Position numbers and translations under genes: made by a program
The notes under the pieces: generated by a model
The model's input: only the letters and a program-made list of their open reading frames with translations
What the model was told of the DNA's origin: nothing
Database searches by the model: none
NCBI RefSeq assembly: GCF_017115165.1
Contig: NZ_JABXKF010000149.1
Coordinates: 23,040 to 87,039, forward strand
From: Nostoc sp. LPT
GTDB lineage: Bacteria; Cyanobacteriota; Cyanobacteriia; Cyanobacteriales; Nostocaceae
Direction of reading: 5' to 3'
DNA: 64,000 nucleotides
Part shown: positions 11,341 to 21,745 of the stretch, one piece after another
Position numbering within the stretch: position 1 is the stretch's first letter
Layout of the letters: every line of letters begins with the position of its first letter

Positions 11341-11794
11341 TTAATAATTTTCCTCTAAGGTCAATAATGTAGTGTTTAAGTATAAGACCAACCCTTGAAT
11401 CCATTTACCAAAAGGCTGTCACAGAGCAGTTTTACACTTAACTCAGCTTGGTGGAAGCTATATATATATTATAGTCCAAATATACTAAATTAGGGGAGAA
11501 AAAGCGATGTCTGAAGTGCAAGTATGGCAATTTTTTTCCACTAATTATTTAGAGTCATTTTCCTAAATTTTAGCGGAAATCAAGTTCAAATCAACTCTCA
11601 AAAAGTTTGAAATTGAAACCTCATTCATTTTTATATATACTGTGTACCAGCAAATTTTTTAATTTTTTCAAATTAGCTTTATAGATATGAGTGAAAATGA
11701 ATGTAGATCATTATTAATTTCTGAAGATGTCTTTTGAATAACACCATTAATTTTATCTTTTAAGATTAAGTCCGCTCATATACTGATGACTTAT

Positions 11795-11850
11795 TTAGCC
11801 GTCAGACTGAAGTCTGCGGCTAACAAAGTAAGCCTGTTTATGCAGGCTTA
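11795..11850. repeat. Two consecutive hairpins
   Basis: TTAGCCGTCAGACTGAAGTCTGCGGCTAA and TAAGCCTGTTTATGCAGGCTTA inverted repeats, 3' of the minus-strand ORF ending at 11880. Confidence 0.7.
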
Positions 11851-11879
11851 TTATTTTCTGCTAAATTCTGCACTGTAGC

Positions 11880-12170
11880 TCAAGCTGCTTCCCGCAGTTG
11901 TGGTTGTGAGGGCACACTCACCTCTGGAAATGAAAGCGAGAGTTGTTCGGCTTGAGGTACTGCCGCTTGCTGCAAAACTTGAACTTCAATATTCACGCTG
12001 ACCAAATAACTACCTGTATCAGCACCAACTGCTTCGGCAATTAGTTTAGCAATGTCTGGGCGTTTGGCAGTCAGCGGGTCACGTAAAATACACCGATCCC
12101 ATTCATGCTTGGCAGTCGGATTGAGGTTGAGAATATAATGCTTCATCATCGAACTAACCCTTGAATCCAT
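11880..12170 (-). CDS. Hypothetical protein; start probably at MDSRV (12170) or MMKHY (12149), not at 12203
   Basis: ORF MDSRVSSMMKHYILNLNPTAKHEWDRCILRD; upstream leader plus first codons recur at 11360-11500. Confidence 0.5.
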   Translation of the reverse strand: MDSRVSSMMKHYILNLNPTAKHEWDRCILRDPLTAKRPDIAKLIAEAVGADTGSYLVSVNIEVQVLQQAAVPQAEQLSLSFPEVSVPSQPQLREAA

Positions 12171-12572
12171 CTTCCAGAAGGTTTTCACAGAGCCATTATG
12201 CATTTGGCTAGGCTTTGTGAACGCTATACTTATTATAGTATATTTGTACTAAATTGGGCGATATCTGAGTCAGAAAGTAGGAAATATAGCAGTAGGCAGG
12301 AGGTAAAACTATTACTATTCCTAGCTTTCACGCTTTCAAAATGTTTTAACCTATGTGACTACGGCTATATATCATGTCCGACTAATTAGCTACAGCGGAT
12401 TTCAGGTAAATCAAGTACACGGGTAGGGGCAAAACCAACACCAAATTTATCTATTCCCTTCATCTCCAATTTGGTCCCTAATCCCAGAAAATCTGCCCAT
12501 AGGTAAATTCTAATACAAAGCTATTGCAACTAAGCTTACAAAGCAACACCTTATATTTATGTAAATCGCTAT

Positions 12573-13871
12573 ATGGTAGATATCTATATTATTGACCTAT
12601 TTGTGATTGGTCTACTTTTGCTGATGGTAACTTTAGGGTCAGGTTGGATTACTCGCTTACCCCTTTCTTTTGCCATTATCTACCTAGTGGTTGGTATTTT
12701 TCTAGGCCCTTATGGCTTTGGGCTGATTCAATTACGTCGAGATGACGTTTTTAACACCCAACTGCTGGAGAAAATAACAGAACTTGTAGTAATTATTTCT
12801 GTGTTTAGCTGCGGCTTAAGAATTGTTCGACCTCTAAAGTTGGGGGTTTGGGATATTACAGTGCGATTGATTGTATTTCTGATGCCAATTTCAATTTTTG
12901 CTCTGGCTGTTGTGGGTAAATTGTTTTTAGGGATGAATTGGGGAGAAGCAATTTTATTAGGAGCAATTCTCGCACCTACTGATCCAGTATTAGCATCAGA
13001 AGTACAATTGACCGATACAAATGACCAAGATGAGTTGAGATTTGGTTTAACTTCTGAAGGTGGGTTAAATGATGCTTTAGCTTTTCCCTTCGTTTATTTT
13101 GGCATTCATGCTTTAGAAGATGACAACTGGGGTAACTGGTTTCAACAGTGGATTACAGTTGATTTAATATGGGCGATCGCAGTTGGCACTATTATGGGGA
13201 TTGTTGTTGCCAAATCTATCGTTTGGATTGAAAAAAAAGTTCAAAAACGCCGTGCTGCCGATGAGTTAATGGAAGATTTTATTGCTATCAGCACAATTCT
13301 ATTAACTTATTCCTTAACAGAAATGGTTAATGGTTATGGATTTCTAGGAGTATTTGTTGCTGGGTTAGTTGTGCAACGCAGTTACAGAAATCCTGAAAAA
13401 CCGCTAGCACAATTGGAATTTGTTGAGCAAATTGAAAAGCTGCTGGAAGTTGGGACAATTTTACTATTAGGTTCAATATTATTATTGAAACCAATGCTTA
13501 ATTATGGTATGCAATCTTTGTTAGTGATAATTTTGTTATTCTTGATCATCAGACCTTTGGGAGTTTGGATTAGCACAATAGGAAAACGTCCTCTAGATTC
13601 ACGCCGCCAAAGCTTCCACCCAGCAACTCGGTGGTTATTTGGATGGTTCGGTATTCGCGGAGTTGGTTCTTTATATTATCTAGCCTATGCCTTTGGTCAT
13701 GGCTTGAAAGGTGAAGCAGCCGAAGAAATTGCTTGGATAACTTACACTACTATTGTAGTTTCGGTAATTGTGCATGGAATTAGTACAACTCCATTAATGA
13801 AGTGGTATGAGCGCAATTTTGCTAACAAGAAAAAGACTACTCCTCCCACCACAATAGATGAATTTGAGTAA
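12573..13871 (+). CDS. CPA1-type Na+/H+ antiporter
   Basis: Multi-TM; AILAPTDPVLASEVQ, GLTSEGGLNDALAFPFVY. Confidence 0.9.
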   Translation: MVDIYIIDLFVIGLLLLMVTLGSGWITRLPLSFAIIYLVVGIFLGPYGFGLIQLRRDDVFNTQLLEKITELVVIISVFSCGLRIVRPLKLGVWDITVRLIVFLMPISIFALAVVGKLFLGMNWGEAILLGAILAPTDPVLASEVQLTDTNDQDELRFGLTSEGGLNDALAFPFVYFGIHALEDDNWGNWFQQWITVDLIWAIAVGTIMGIVVAKSIVWIEKKVQKRRAADELMEDFIAISTILLTYSLTEMVNGYGFLGVFVAGLVVQRSYRNPEKPLAQLEFVEQIEKLLEVGTILLLGSILLLKPMLNYGMQSLLVIILLFLIIRPLGVWISTIGKRPLDSRRQSFHPATRWLFGWFGIRGVGSLYYLAYAFGHGLKGEAAEEIAWITYTTIVVSVIVHGISTTPLMKWYERNFANKKKTTPPTTIDEFE

Positions 13872-14004
13872 AAACATTTTTTGTATGTAGCGACTTTCAT
13901 GACAGTCGCTACAATTTAATTTTCTGAACTTGCTTCAAACCAAAGAGGCGCTTTGAGTATTAAATTCAGATTTCTTTGTAAGAAAGGGTTTCGGTTTATA
14001 TTCC

Positions 14005-14394
14005 CTATTTACCTGTTACTTTTTCAATAACTTCTTTCGCTTTTTCGCCAAAACTTTCTGGAGGATTTTGTTCTTGTTCAGCCTTTAAATTTCTTTCGTA
14101 AGTCTTCTCTATAGTATCAAGGTTTTTTGAATCTTTTATTGCTTGCTCATAAGCTTCTTCTCGGTTTTCTTCTTGAATGCCAACACCTGGATCGTATTCG
14201 TTAGCACGATTAATTTTTTCTTGAGAATTTGGTTTATACTCTGGCGGTATTAGCTTTAATTCTTCAAGAGTAGTTGCATAACTAGTTTGCTGAACAAAAA
14301 TGAAGGAACCTGTGAAGCTGATGAAAACCATCAAGCTAAGAACCAAAAAACTTGAACGTAATGCTTGTTTTAAACTTAATAGAATTTTTTGCAT
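14005..14394 (-). CDS. Small secreted or membrane-anchored hypothetical protein
   Basis: N-terminal hydrophobic segment, charged C-terminal part. Confidence 0.55.
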   Translation of the reverse strand: MQKILLSLKQALRSSFLVLSLMVFISFTGSFIFVQQTSYATTLEELKLIPPEYKPNSQEKINRANEYDPGVGIQEENREEAYEQAIKDSKNLDTIEKTYERNLKAEQEQNPPESFGEKAKEVIEKVTGK

Positions 14395-14773
14395 GAAAAA
14401 AATCTCCTAATCTTTTGTTATGAGCCTTTTTAGGTAGAAAATAGATTAAATATCTTAGGCTCACAGGCATCCTAAGTGTTTAGGTACAGTTCTTTCTTCT
14501 ACCTCAAGGTATATTAATTTTTAGTTGTTAAGTAATCTTATTTACAAGACTAAAATCCTCGACTTCTTAGAGAAGTCGGGGATCTTGTGGTTCACAAATG
14601 ATTTAGAGTAGCACAAAGTTGTGTAATCTTACCCGTGTACCTCTTTAAAATGAGAATTGTTATAGTCATAAATTGTTGTGCTTACTAACACACCATTCAG
14701 GACTCAAGTTCTGGACTAATAGCTTAATCTACTTAAGTAAAATGATATTTTTACTTTCTTATCGGATAGACAC

Positions 14774-15880
14774 TTATGACCAACTGTGATTAATCTTAAT
14801 TCCTCGGCTTTGCATTACCTCTTCAAATAAATTTGTTGGTAATGCTTCTTCTACAGGAAAAACTCCGGGTTTTTTGAGTTTACCTTCTAGCAATAATTGG
14901 GCGATACTACCTGTGCCATAACCAGAAGCCACAGCTGTATTTTCATGCACTACAGTTGAACAATAAACGGCTGTTTCACCATTTTTCTGCCCTGTAACCT
15001 CAGAACGAACTGCTACTCCAATTCCACTAAAATTATTAGTTACATCTGTCATTGAATGGCTGACATGAGACAGAAATTCAATCATGTAACGACGCTGCAT
15101 TAACCACTTGGGAAAAACGTGTGCCGCAATCCAAGTTAGGTGATTGTAAAAATCGGGAACAGAGCCAAACTTAGTAATTACAGTTTTTACTGATGGGAAG
15201 GCTTTGGGCAGTGTAAAGGTTTCTGGCATATCAAACCAGTAAACTCCGGTGCTTCCATAGGGAGGTGGAAACTCAACTACTTCTCTTTCACTATAAGGCT
15301 TGACTATTTCCCATTTTCCATCTATCCATGTCTCAAAAGGATACTGTAACCCCAGAAAAGTTGTCCGCATGACTGTAATGCCAGCACCACCCGAACCAGA
15401 AACTAAATAACTTAAATGGATCTTTTCGGGTTTATCAAATTGTTCAACTCCCTGGCGTACCATGCTGTTAGAAATACCAGGAAAAATGCCAGTATTAATA
15501 ATTGCCGTCACACCAGCAGCAGCAGCTTGTTCATGATAATTAAGAGCTTTGCTGGTATAAGAACGGTGGTCGCTAACATCTAGATAATTAACGCCTTCAG
15601 CAATACAGGTTTCAAGAACATTAGTATCTCGATAGTGAAATGGCCCAGCACAGTGAATGACTAAGTTAGAGTTTGCGATCGCATCTCGCAGCTTGTCAAT
15701 TTCTGCCAAGTCTAATATCAAAAACTGCACTTGTCCCCCCGAAGACAAGTTTACAGCTTCCCCAAACTCCGCAGAACGTCCAGTAATCGTAATTTGTGCT
15801 TGCGTATGGGTAGCTAGATCCTCGGCAACACTGCTACCAATCCGCCCTCGTCCTCCAAGAATTAAAATGCTGTCTGTCAT
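14774..15880 (-). CDS. Saccharopine dehydrogenase family protein
   Basis: ILILGGRGRIGSSVAEDLA Rossmann motif; LVIHCAGPFHYRDTNVLETCIAEGVNYLDVSD. Confidence 0.88.
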   Translation of the reverse strand: MTDSILILGGRGRIGSSVAEDLATHTQAQITITGRSAEFGEAVNLSSGGQVQFLILDLAEIDKLRDAIANSNLVIHCAGPFHYRDTNVLETCIAEGVNYLDVSDHRSYTSKALNYHEQAAAAGVTAIINTGIFPGISNSMVRQGVEQFDKPEKIHLSYLVSGSGGAGITVMRTTFLGLQYPFETWIDGKWEIVKPYSEREVVEFPPPYGSTGVYWFDMPETFTLPKAFPSVKTVITKFGSVPDFYNHLTWIAAHVFPKWLMQRRYMIEFLSHVSHSMTDVTNNFSGIGVAVRSEVTGQKNGETAVYCSTVVHENTAVASGYGTGSIAQLLLEGKLKKPGVFPVEEALPTNLFEEVMQSRGIKINHSWS

Positions 15881-16034
15881 TACTCCAGATTTGCAACACT
15901 AACCTTATTTCATCAGTTTTGCGTCCTGTTTGCCATCGGTTATAAGTATGATTTACCTTTAAATCAAGGTAGAGTTTTCAATTATAGTTAAATTGCTCCC
16001 CGTACTAACCTCTATTGATTCTTGATTTGCTAAT

Positions 16035-16429
16035 ATGCCAATGATGTCATCAGCGTACTGCAAAGGAACAGCACGTATGGAACAGACAGGCCCAAATTTC
16101 TATGATGATGAGGCGGTTTTTACAACCTACATACGCCATCGTCAACGTATAGATAGACCGAACGATACCCTTGAAAAGCCAATGATGATGGATCTCATTC
16201 GACCCATTACTGGTAAACGTATCCTCGATTTGGGGTGTGGCGATGCGGCAGTTGGGCGAGAACTCCTTGATCGCGGCGCGGCGAGCTACACTGGTATCGA
16301 AGGATCGCACAAGTTGAGGATTTGCGTGAAGCGTGTCCGCAACGCGAACACTTTCAAGACTTGCAAACCTATGAGCGACGAAAACGTATTCCTCTGTTTT
16401 TGATATTCGCAGCACGCAAGCCTGGATAG
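16035..16429 (+). pseudogene. SAM-dependent methyltransferase remnant with internal deletion/frameshift
   Basis: Frame 1 holds motif I GKRILDLGCGDAAVGRELLDRGA; another frame from 16310 reads QVEDLREACPQREHFQDLQTYERRKRIPLFLIFAARKPG*. Confidence 0.75.
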
Positions 16430-16553
16430 CACAAGCTTATACCAATTCAAAATTCACGCATTCAAAATTCATGCATTAAGAAAGCCAGACAGAAGAAAGG
16501 TTTGAGAATATGTATCTGTTGCATTCTTTTTTCAAATTGGTATTATCTAATCT

Positions 16554-18062
16554 TTAGGCTTCAATTTGCCTAACTACCGTTAGTGCCGAATAACTTACTC
16601 CAGCAGTACCTTCCCCTGGATGGGTGGAGTCACCAACTAACCACAAATTCTGGATTGGTGTACGATTAGCAAACCCAAAGGGGCCAAAGGTAGGAATTCT
16701 TTGACCAATACCGCCAACTATACCGCGATCGCGGGCTGTGAAATGGGCAAAGGTGCGGGGTGTTGCGGCTTCTTGATAAATAATTGTTTCTGGTTTGAGA
16801 TAAAAGTATTGGGCAAGACGAGCGATCGCTTCTTGGGTAAACTTTTCTTTTAGTCCTTCATAATCATCAGTCTGCCACCACGGTGCAGGATCGACAAATG
16901 AAGAAGCGATAATTGTCGCTTTTCCCTCCGGGGCGCGACCATCTCCAGGATGACTGACAGAAACAAATAGGGAATTATTCTCGCCAATGGGGCCATTGAC
17001 ATCATACAGAAATTGTAAGTGCGGAGGACACCCAAGCGGAATCGCGCTGGCATCTACACCCAAATAGACCACAAAAGCACCCGATGCTTGGGGCAGTTTT
17101 TCCACCCGGTTTTTATAACCAGATGGCACTTGTTCTCCTAACAACTGCACCAAATTTTGTACGGTGACGTTGCTAACTATGTGGTCGGCTGCTTCTGTCC
17201 AAACTTCGCCAGTTTTCTGATTTCTAATGACTACAGCATTGGCTTTACCGTTTTCTACTTTGATTTTTTCTACTGTGTGGCGCATCAATAGTTTGCCGCC
17301 ATCTCTCTCTAGGGATTGTACCAAGCGATCGCTTAGTACTTGCATACTTCCCTGGAGGTGAAACAATCCTTGAGGTAGTTGGGATACACTCAACGCTGTG
17401 GCTGCATAAAGTAATGCTGTCTCGTCTGCATCTACCTGGGAGTATAGTTTCAGCTGCAAATCCAAAAAAGTTCTCAGTCGTCGGTCATTTCCCAATCCAC
17501 ATAACCGTAAAGCATCTCCTACCGTAAATAAGGTGAAGGGTACGGTAATTAATGTACTCGGACGCACCGCTTGCATTAGCTGCCACAAATCCCATAAATT
17601 ACGCGGCGGTAGTACCGGATCGCGTCCTTGAAATTGCCAACTAGCATCAAATAAAGTTGCCATCAACTGCCAAAACGGTTCGCTACCAGGAAACTGTTTT
17701 TGTCGTTCTTCTTGCCATTTCTCTTGGTCGCGCCAAACGTTGATGGGTGTGGTTTCCCCAGGTAAATACACCGCACAAGCAGGATCGCAAGGCGTTGCTT
17801 GTGGCAAATCTATTGACAATTCTGAGAAAATCCGGTGGTGAATTCCCCCTGGTTCCAACCCCGCCACCTGAGTTGCTCCCACATCAAAGGTAAATCCCTG
17901 GCGTTTAAAGGTTGAAGCACAGCCTCCTGGTACAAGAGCTTGATCCAAAATTAAGACGCTGTAACCTTTATGAGCTAATAATGCTCCAGCAGTCAGTCCA
18001 CCTATTCCTGCACCGATGACGACGACATGAGAGTTACTTTTGTCAAGAGAAATGCTGGACAT
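16554..18062 (-). CDS. crtD: Phytoene-desaturase family FAD oxidoreductase, C-3',4' desaturase CrtD-like
   Basis: VVVIGAGIGGLTAGALLAHKGYSVLILD; VPGGCASTFKRQGFTFDVGATQVAG. Confidence 0.75.
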   Translation of the reverse strand: MSSISLDKSNSHVVVIGAGIGGLTAGALLAHKGYSVLILDQALVPGGCASTFKRQGFTFDVGATQVAGLEPGGIHHRIFSELSIDLPQATPCDPACAVYLPGETTPINVWRDQEKWQEERQKQFPGSEPFWQLMATLFDASWQFQGRDPVLPPRNLWDLWQLMQAVRPSTLITVPFTLFTVGDALRLCGLGNDRRLRTFLDLQLKLYSQVDADETALLYAATALSVSQLPQGLFHLQGSMQVLSDRLVQSLERDGGKLLMRHTVEKIKVENGKANAVVIRNQKTGEVWTEAADHIVSNVTVQNLVQLLGEQVPSGYKNRVEKLPQASGAFVVYLGVDASAIPLGCPPHLQFLYDVNGPIGENNSLFVSVSHPGDGRAPEGKATIIASSFVDPAPWWQTDDYEGLKEKFTQEAIARLAQYFYLKPETIIYQEAATPRTFAHFTARDRGIVGGIGQRIPTFGPFGFANRTPIQNLWLVGDSTHPGEGTAGVSYSALTVVRQIEA

Positions 18063-18164
18063 TGATTAGTTTATTTAAAATTCTTAATACTTTTACTTAT
18101 AATTTTACCTTAATCTCTAAGTTGAATGGGGTCGAAGGGTGCGATTTATCAGTTGAGTCCAATA

Positions 18165-18255
18165 GAGACCTAACCCCCAACCCCTTCCCTATAAGGGAAG
18201 GGGAGTAAGATTTAAAGCCTCTCTCCTCTTAGGAGAGAGGTTTGGAGAGAGGTCA
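18165..18255. repeat. Double-hairpin intergenic repeat, copy A
   Basis: CCCCTTCCCT-ATA-AGGGAAGGGG followed by CTCTCTCCTCTTAGGAGAGAG. Confidence 0.8.
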
Positions 18256-18296
18256 AAGAAGCGCTATATTATCCCGCGATTTAAATCACCGGCGGA

Positions 18297-20501
18297 TCAA
18301 CCTAAACCCAAAAAATTTGAAATCAACGGCAATAGATTGCTGCATTGTTCAACCAACTTTGCAGCACTGGGTAAACTAGAAATTGTCCCTTTTAAAATCT
18401 TTATAGCCGTTTTCGCCGCCTTTTGCATCGCCCCTTCTTGAGGACTTTTCCCCGCTTCAGCTAAGGCTTTCACTTGTTCTAATGCCTCAGCTTTATCTTC
18501 TTGCAGTAAATTTGTATCAGCCTCAATTGCTGCTTGCAATTGCGTCAACAATTCCTTAATTCCCAGTTTATCAGGTTCGGAAGATGCTGGTAACTGGTTG
18601 ATGGTGTTTGTTACTCCACCACTGATTTCACCTAAATTAATTGTTCCCGTTGCATTAAAATCTCTGCCGACATTAATATTGCGGCTGGCATCATTGCTGT
18701 TAGTCATATTTTTATTCTCTACTTTATTATCAACTTGAACATTAATCGGCTTATTAGCTAATAATTTTACAATCTCTGCCATCTCTCCACTTTGTTGGCG
18801 ATAAACGACTATCTGCTCATCTTTAGCTTGTAATTGTGCTTTATATTTTTCTTCTACAGCTTGCAATGCCAGTTGATAACTTTGTGTAAAATCACTATGA
18901 ATCTTTTCTTTATCAGCACCATCAGGTACACCAACTTTAACTACTACTACGCCATCACCTTTATTTTCAATACTCTGTAGAGCTAATTCTGTGTCTGCAT
19001 TTTGGTCTTGCACTGTTTGGAAGGCGTTAACAAAAGCTTTCCAGTCTATGCCATTGCGGAAAATTAAATCAACAGTATTTAAAACTTCTTCAAACAGCTT
19101 GGTAAATTCTCCTGGTTGAAAGTCGCCACTGCTGGGACGGCGTTCGCGGTCATCAGTTCCCGGCTTTGGATGTTCAAGAAGATAGATAAAGCGACAATCT
19201 ACATTATCTAATTTGGTTGTACTTTCAATATTCCATGCTTCCACACATGCACCTGTCATTTGAGCACTAGTGAAGTTAGTACCTATAGCTTGAGTGAGAG
19301 TTAAATTTGCCCACTCTAAACAACCTCCTTGGAAAGTAGCTTCACGAATATCAGCATCTTTTAGATTTGCTTCTTTCAAGTCTGCGCCTATGAGATTTGC
19401 GCCTTTAAGGTTAGCACTAGCGTAGGTTTTTCCTCTACCATTACCAGTTATCAACAAATTTAGAACAGATAGGTTAACTAATATTGTGTGATCAACTCTG
19501 GCAAAGTCAAGTTTTTTAGCTTCATAAAAAAGAGTGCGTGTTAAGTTTGTAATTCTCAAATCTGTGTTTTTGAGCGTTGCACCGATTAAATTAGCATCAG
19601 TTAAATCAGCACTATAAAAGTTGGTTCCACCTGTAGTAGCAAAAGCAATGATCAATGAGCGAAGCCATGCGTCTTTTTCATTTCCAGCTAAACTACGCCA
19701 GCCTATATAAGCAGAAAACAGGATGAAGACGAAGGCGCCGATAAAAGTCTCGATGTCGATGGCAAAGCCAGAGGTGTAAGTGCCAGTGAAGATAGCAAAG
19801 GCGACGATGACTGCGGTGGTGAAGGCTCCGGCAAAACTTCCGGCAACGGCGACAGTGACGGCAACAGTAAAGGCAATGGCAAAGACTTCAGTTACAATGA
19901 AGATTCCAGCAAAGGCTCCCACAAAGGCTCCAAGACAAGCTCCTCCGAACGCTCTGATAAAGGCTCCTCCCAAGCCTCCGACCAATCCTCCCACAAAAGC
20001 TCCAGCAAATGCGAAGGCTCCTAAACCTGCTGTTAAACCTTTGCGAATAGTAACAATAAAAAAGACTGCAAATACAATTAGGTAAACTACCCCAATAAAG
20101 AGGTTTTCAGTATTTGTGGCACCAAAAATATCTCCTACAACCAAACTAATGCCGACTGAAAACAACCCTAATAATGCTGACAGCACCCATAAGCCTATAA
20201 ACAACCAAATTATCCTACTTGTCTGTTGTCCAGCTATAGCACCTCTAAAGTCAGCATTTTTTAGAATAGCATTGGTAAAGTCTACCCCTCGAATATCCGC
20301 TTTGCTAAAGTTTGCTCCAGTTAGGTTTTGACCTTTAAAAGAACGTCCTCGAAGATTTTGACCGGAGAAGTCAGCATGTTTTAGAATAGCGTTGGTAAAG
20401 TCTACCCCTCGAATATCCGCTTTGCTAAAGTTTGCCCCAGTTAAGTTTTGACCTTTAAAAGAGCGACCTCGCAGATTTTGACCGGAGTAGTCTGGCGGCA
20501 T
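18297..20501 (-). CDS. Pentapeptide-repeat protein with central TM region
   Basis: ANFSKADIRGVDFTNAILK pentapeptides; N-terminal 36-aa block duplicated; Gly/Ala-rich TM segment. Confidence 0.85.
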   Translation of the reverse strand: MPPDYSGQNLRGRSFKGQNLTGANFSKADIRGVDFTNAILKHADFSGQNLRGRSFKGQNLTGANFSKADIRGVDFTNAILKNADFRGAIAGQQTSRIIWLFIGLWVLSALLGLFSVGISLVVGDIFGATNTENLFIGVVYLIVFAVFFIVTIRKGLTAGLGAFAFAGAFVGGLVGGLGGAFIRAFGGACLGAFVGAFAGIFIVTEVFAIAFTVAVTVAVAGSFAGAFTTAVIVAFAIFTGTYTSGFAIDIETFIGAFVFILFSAYIGWRSLAGNEKDAWLRSLIIAFATTGGTNFYSADLTDANLIGATLKNTDLRITNLTRTLFYEAKKLDFARVDHTILVNLSVLNLLITGNGRGKTYASANLKGANLIGADLKEANLKDADIREATFQGGCLEWANLTLTQAIGTNFTSAQMTGACVEAWNIESTTKLDNVDCRFIYLLEHPKPGTDDRERRPSSGDFQPGEFTKLFEEVLNTVDLIFRNGIDWKAFVNAFQTVQDQNADTELALQSIENKGDGVVVVKVGVPDGADKEKIHSDFTQSYQLALQAVEEKYKAQLQAKDEQIVVYRQQSGEMAEIVKLLANKPINVQVDNKVENKNMTNSNDASRNINVGRDFNATGTINLGEISGGVTNTINQLPASSEPDKLGIKELLTQLQAAIEADTNLLQEDKAEALEQVKALAEAGKSPQEGAMQKAAKTAIKILKGTISSLPSAAKLVEQCSNLLPLISNFLGLG

Positions 20502-20804
20502 AATGACTAATTCGTAATTCGTAATTAAGAAAGTTTGATTAAATCTGGATTTGGGGGTTTGAATCTGGTAACGGATTTTAGAGAATTGGTATTACTGAGA
20601 TTTTATACAAGTTTGCTGTGCAATATTTCGGGTTTTGGCAAAATAAGGAAAATACAAAAATTTTGGATGCAATACGCTGTAGAAGCGCATAGCTGTGCGC
20701 CCTCATCTTTGAATGCTTAAGTTATCATCAGCAATATTGAAGTTGGTGTCACCATACTTAACCTGTAGTTATCAATATTGCAACTGTAGCAGTCTCACAA
20801 CTTA

Positions 20805-21050
20805 CGGGAGCAGTTCCCGAACTTATGGGAGCAGCTCCTGAACTTATGGGAGTGGCTCCCGAACTTATGGGAGCAGCTCCTGAACTTATGGGAGTGGCTC
20901 CCGAACTTATGGGAGTAACTCCCGAACTTACGGGAGCAGTTCCCAAACTTATGGGAGCAGTTCCCAAACTTATGGGAGCAGTTCCCGAACTTATGGGAGC
21001 AGTTCCCGAACTTATGGGAGCGGTCTAACTCATGACGGGAGCGGTCTACT
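20805..21050. repeat. 21-bp tandem repeat, about 12 copies, each unit with a small inverted repeat
   Basis: TGGGAGCAGCTCCTGAACTTA-type units read directly. Confidence 0.95.
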
Positions 21051-21192
21051 TTGCAACATTACTCACTAATTGCGGTATTTCAAGCTCTGCTAATTATTCG
21101 GTCATAATACAAGAGCGTAGGTGCAGCCAGTCGTAAACATCCCTTTACCAATACCTTTGAGAAGCGGCATCTGTGCCCAGCGTACTGCAAAG

Positions 21193-21502
21193 AAACCTAA
21201 CCCCCAACCCCTTCCCTTATAAGGGGAGTAAGATTCAAAGCCTCTCTCCTCTTCTCTCCTCTTAGGAGAGAGGTCAAAGTGAATCAAGGGCGGATCAACC
21301 TAAACCCAAAAAATTTGAAATTAACGACAATAGATTGCTGCATTGTTCAACCAACTTTGTGGCACTGGGTAAACTAGAAATTGTCCCTTTTAAAATCTTA
21401 ATAGCCGTTTTCGCCGCCTTTTGCATTGCCCCCTCTTGAGGACTTTTCCCAGCTTCTGCTAAAGCTTTCACTTGTTCTAATGCCTCAGCTTTATCTTCTT
21501 GC
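21193..21502 (-). pseudogene. Duplicated 3' end of the pentapeptide gene plus downstream hairpin repeat (copy B)
   Basis: 21290-21502 nearly identical to 18291-18504; preceded by the same CCCCCAACCCC hairpin repeat as at 18165. Confidence 0.9.
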
Positions 21503-21745
21503 GGTCGTCCCGATATTTGCGTGTCGGACTTATTTAGCGCCCAGAAGAATCATCCAGCACAACAATGGAATCAATTTAATCGCCTGGATTACAAGCTTTG
21601 TAAGGCGTAAATTTAATCTTACAGGTTAAAAGTGAGCGAACTGACAGAATCTGGCGCAAGTTCAATAATTATTGCGATTGCAGATGAATCAATCGGTGAA
21701 TTTTAGGGAAGACTGAGCTTACGTCTTTATTTTCCCTATTTTTCT

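Noticed and set aside
19780-20331. Plus-strand ORFs antisense to the pentapeptide gene
   Set aside because: Low-complexity mirror of the Gly/Ala-rich TM region
20758-21028. Overlapping heptapeptide ORFs on both strands (SSGATPI / MGVAPEL)
   Set aside because: They are by-products of the 21-bp repeat: a period divisible by 3 keeps frames open on both strands
20805-21050. Possible CRISPR array
   Set aside because: Units are contiguous 21-mers with no unique spacers and no cas genes nearby
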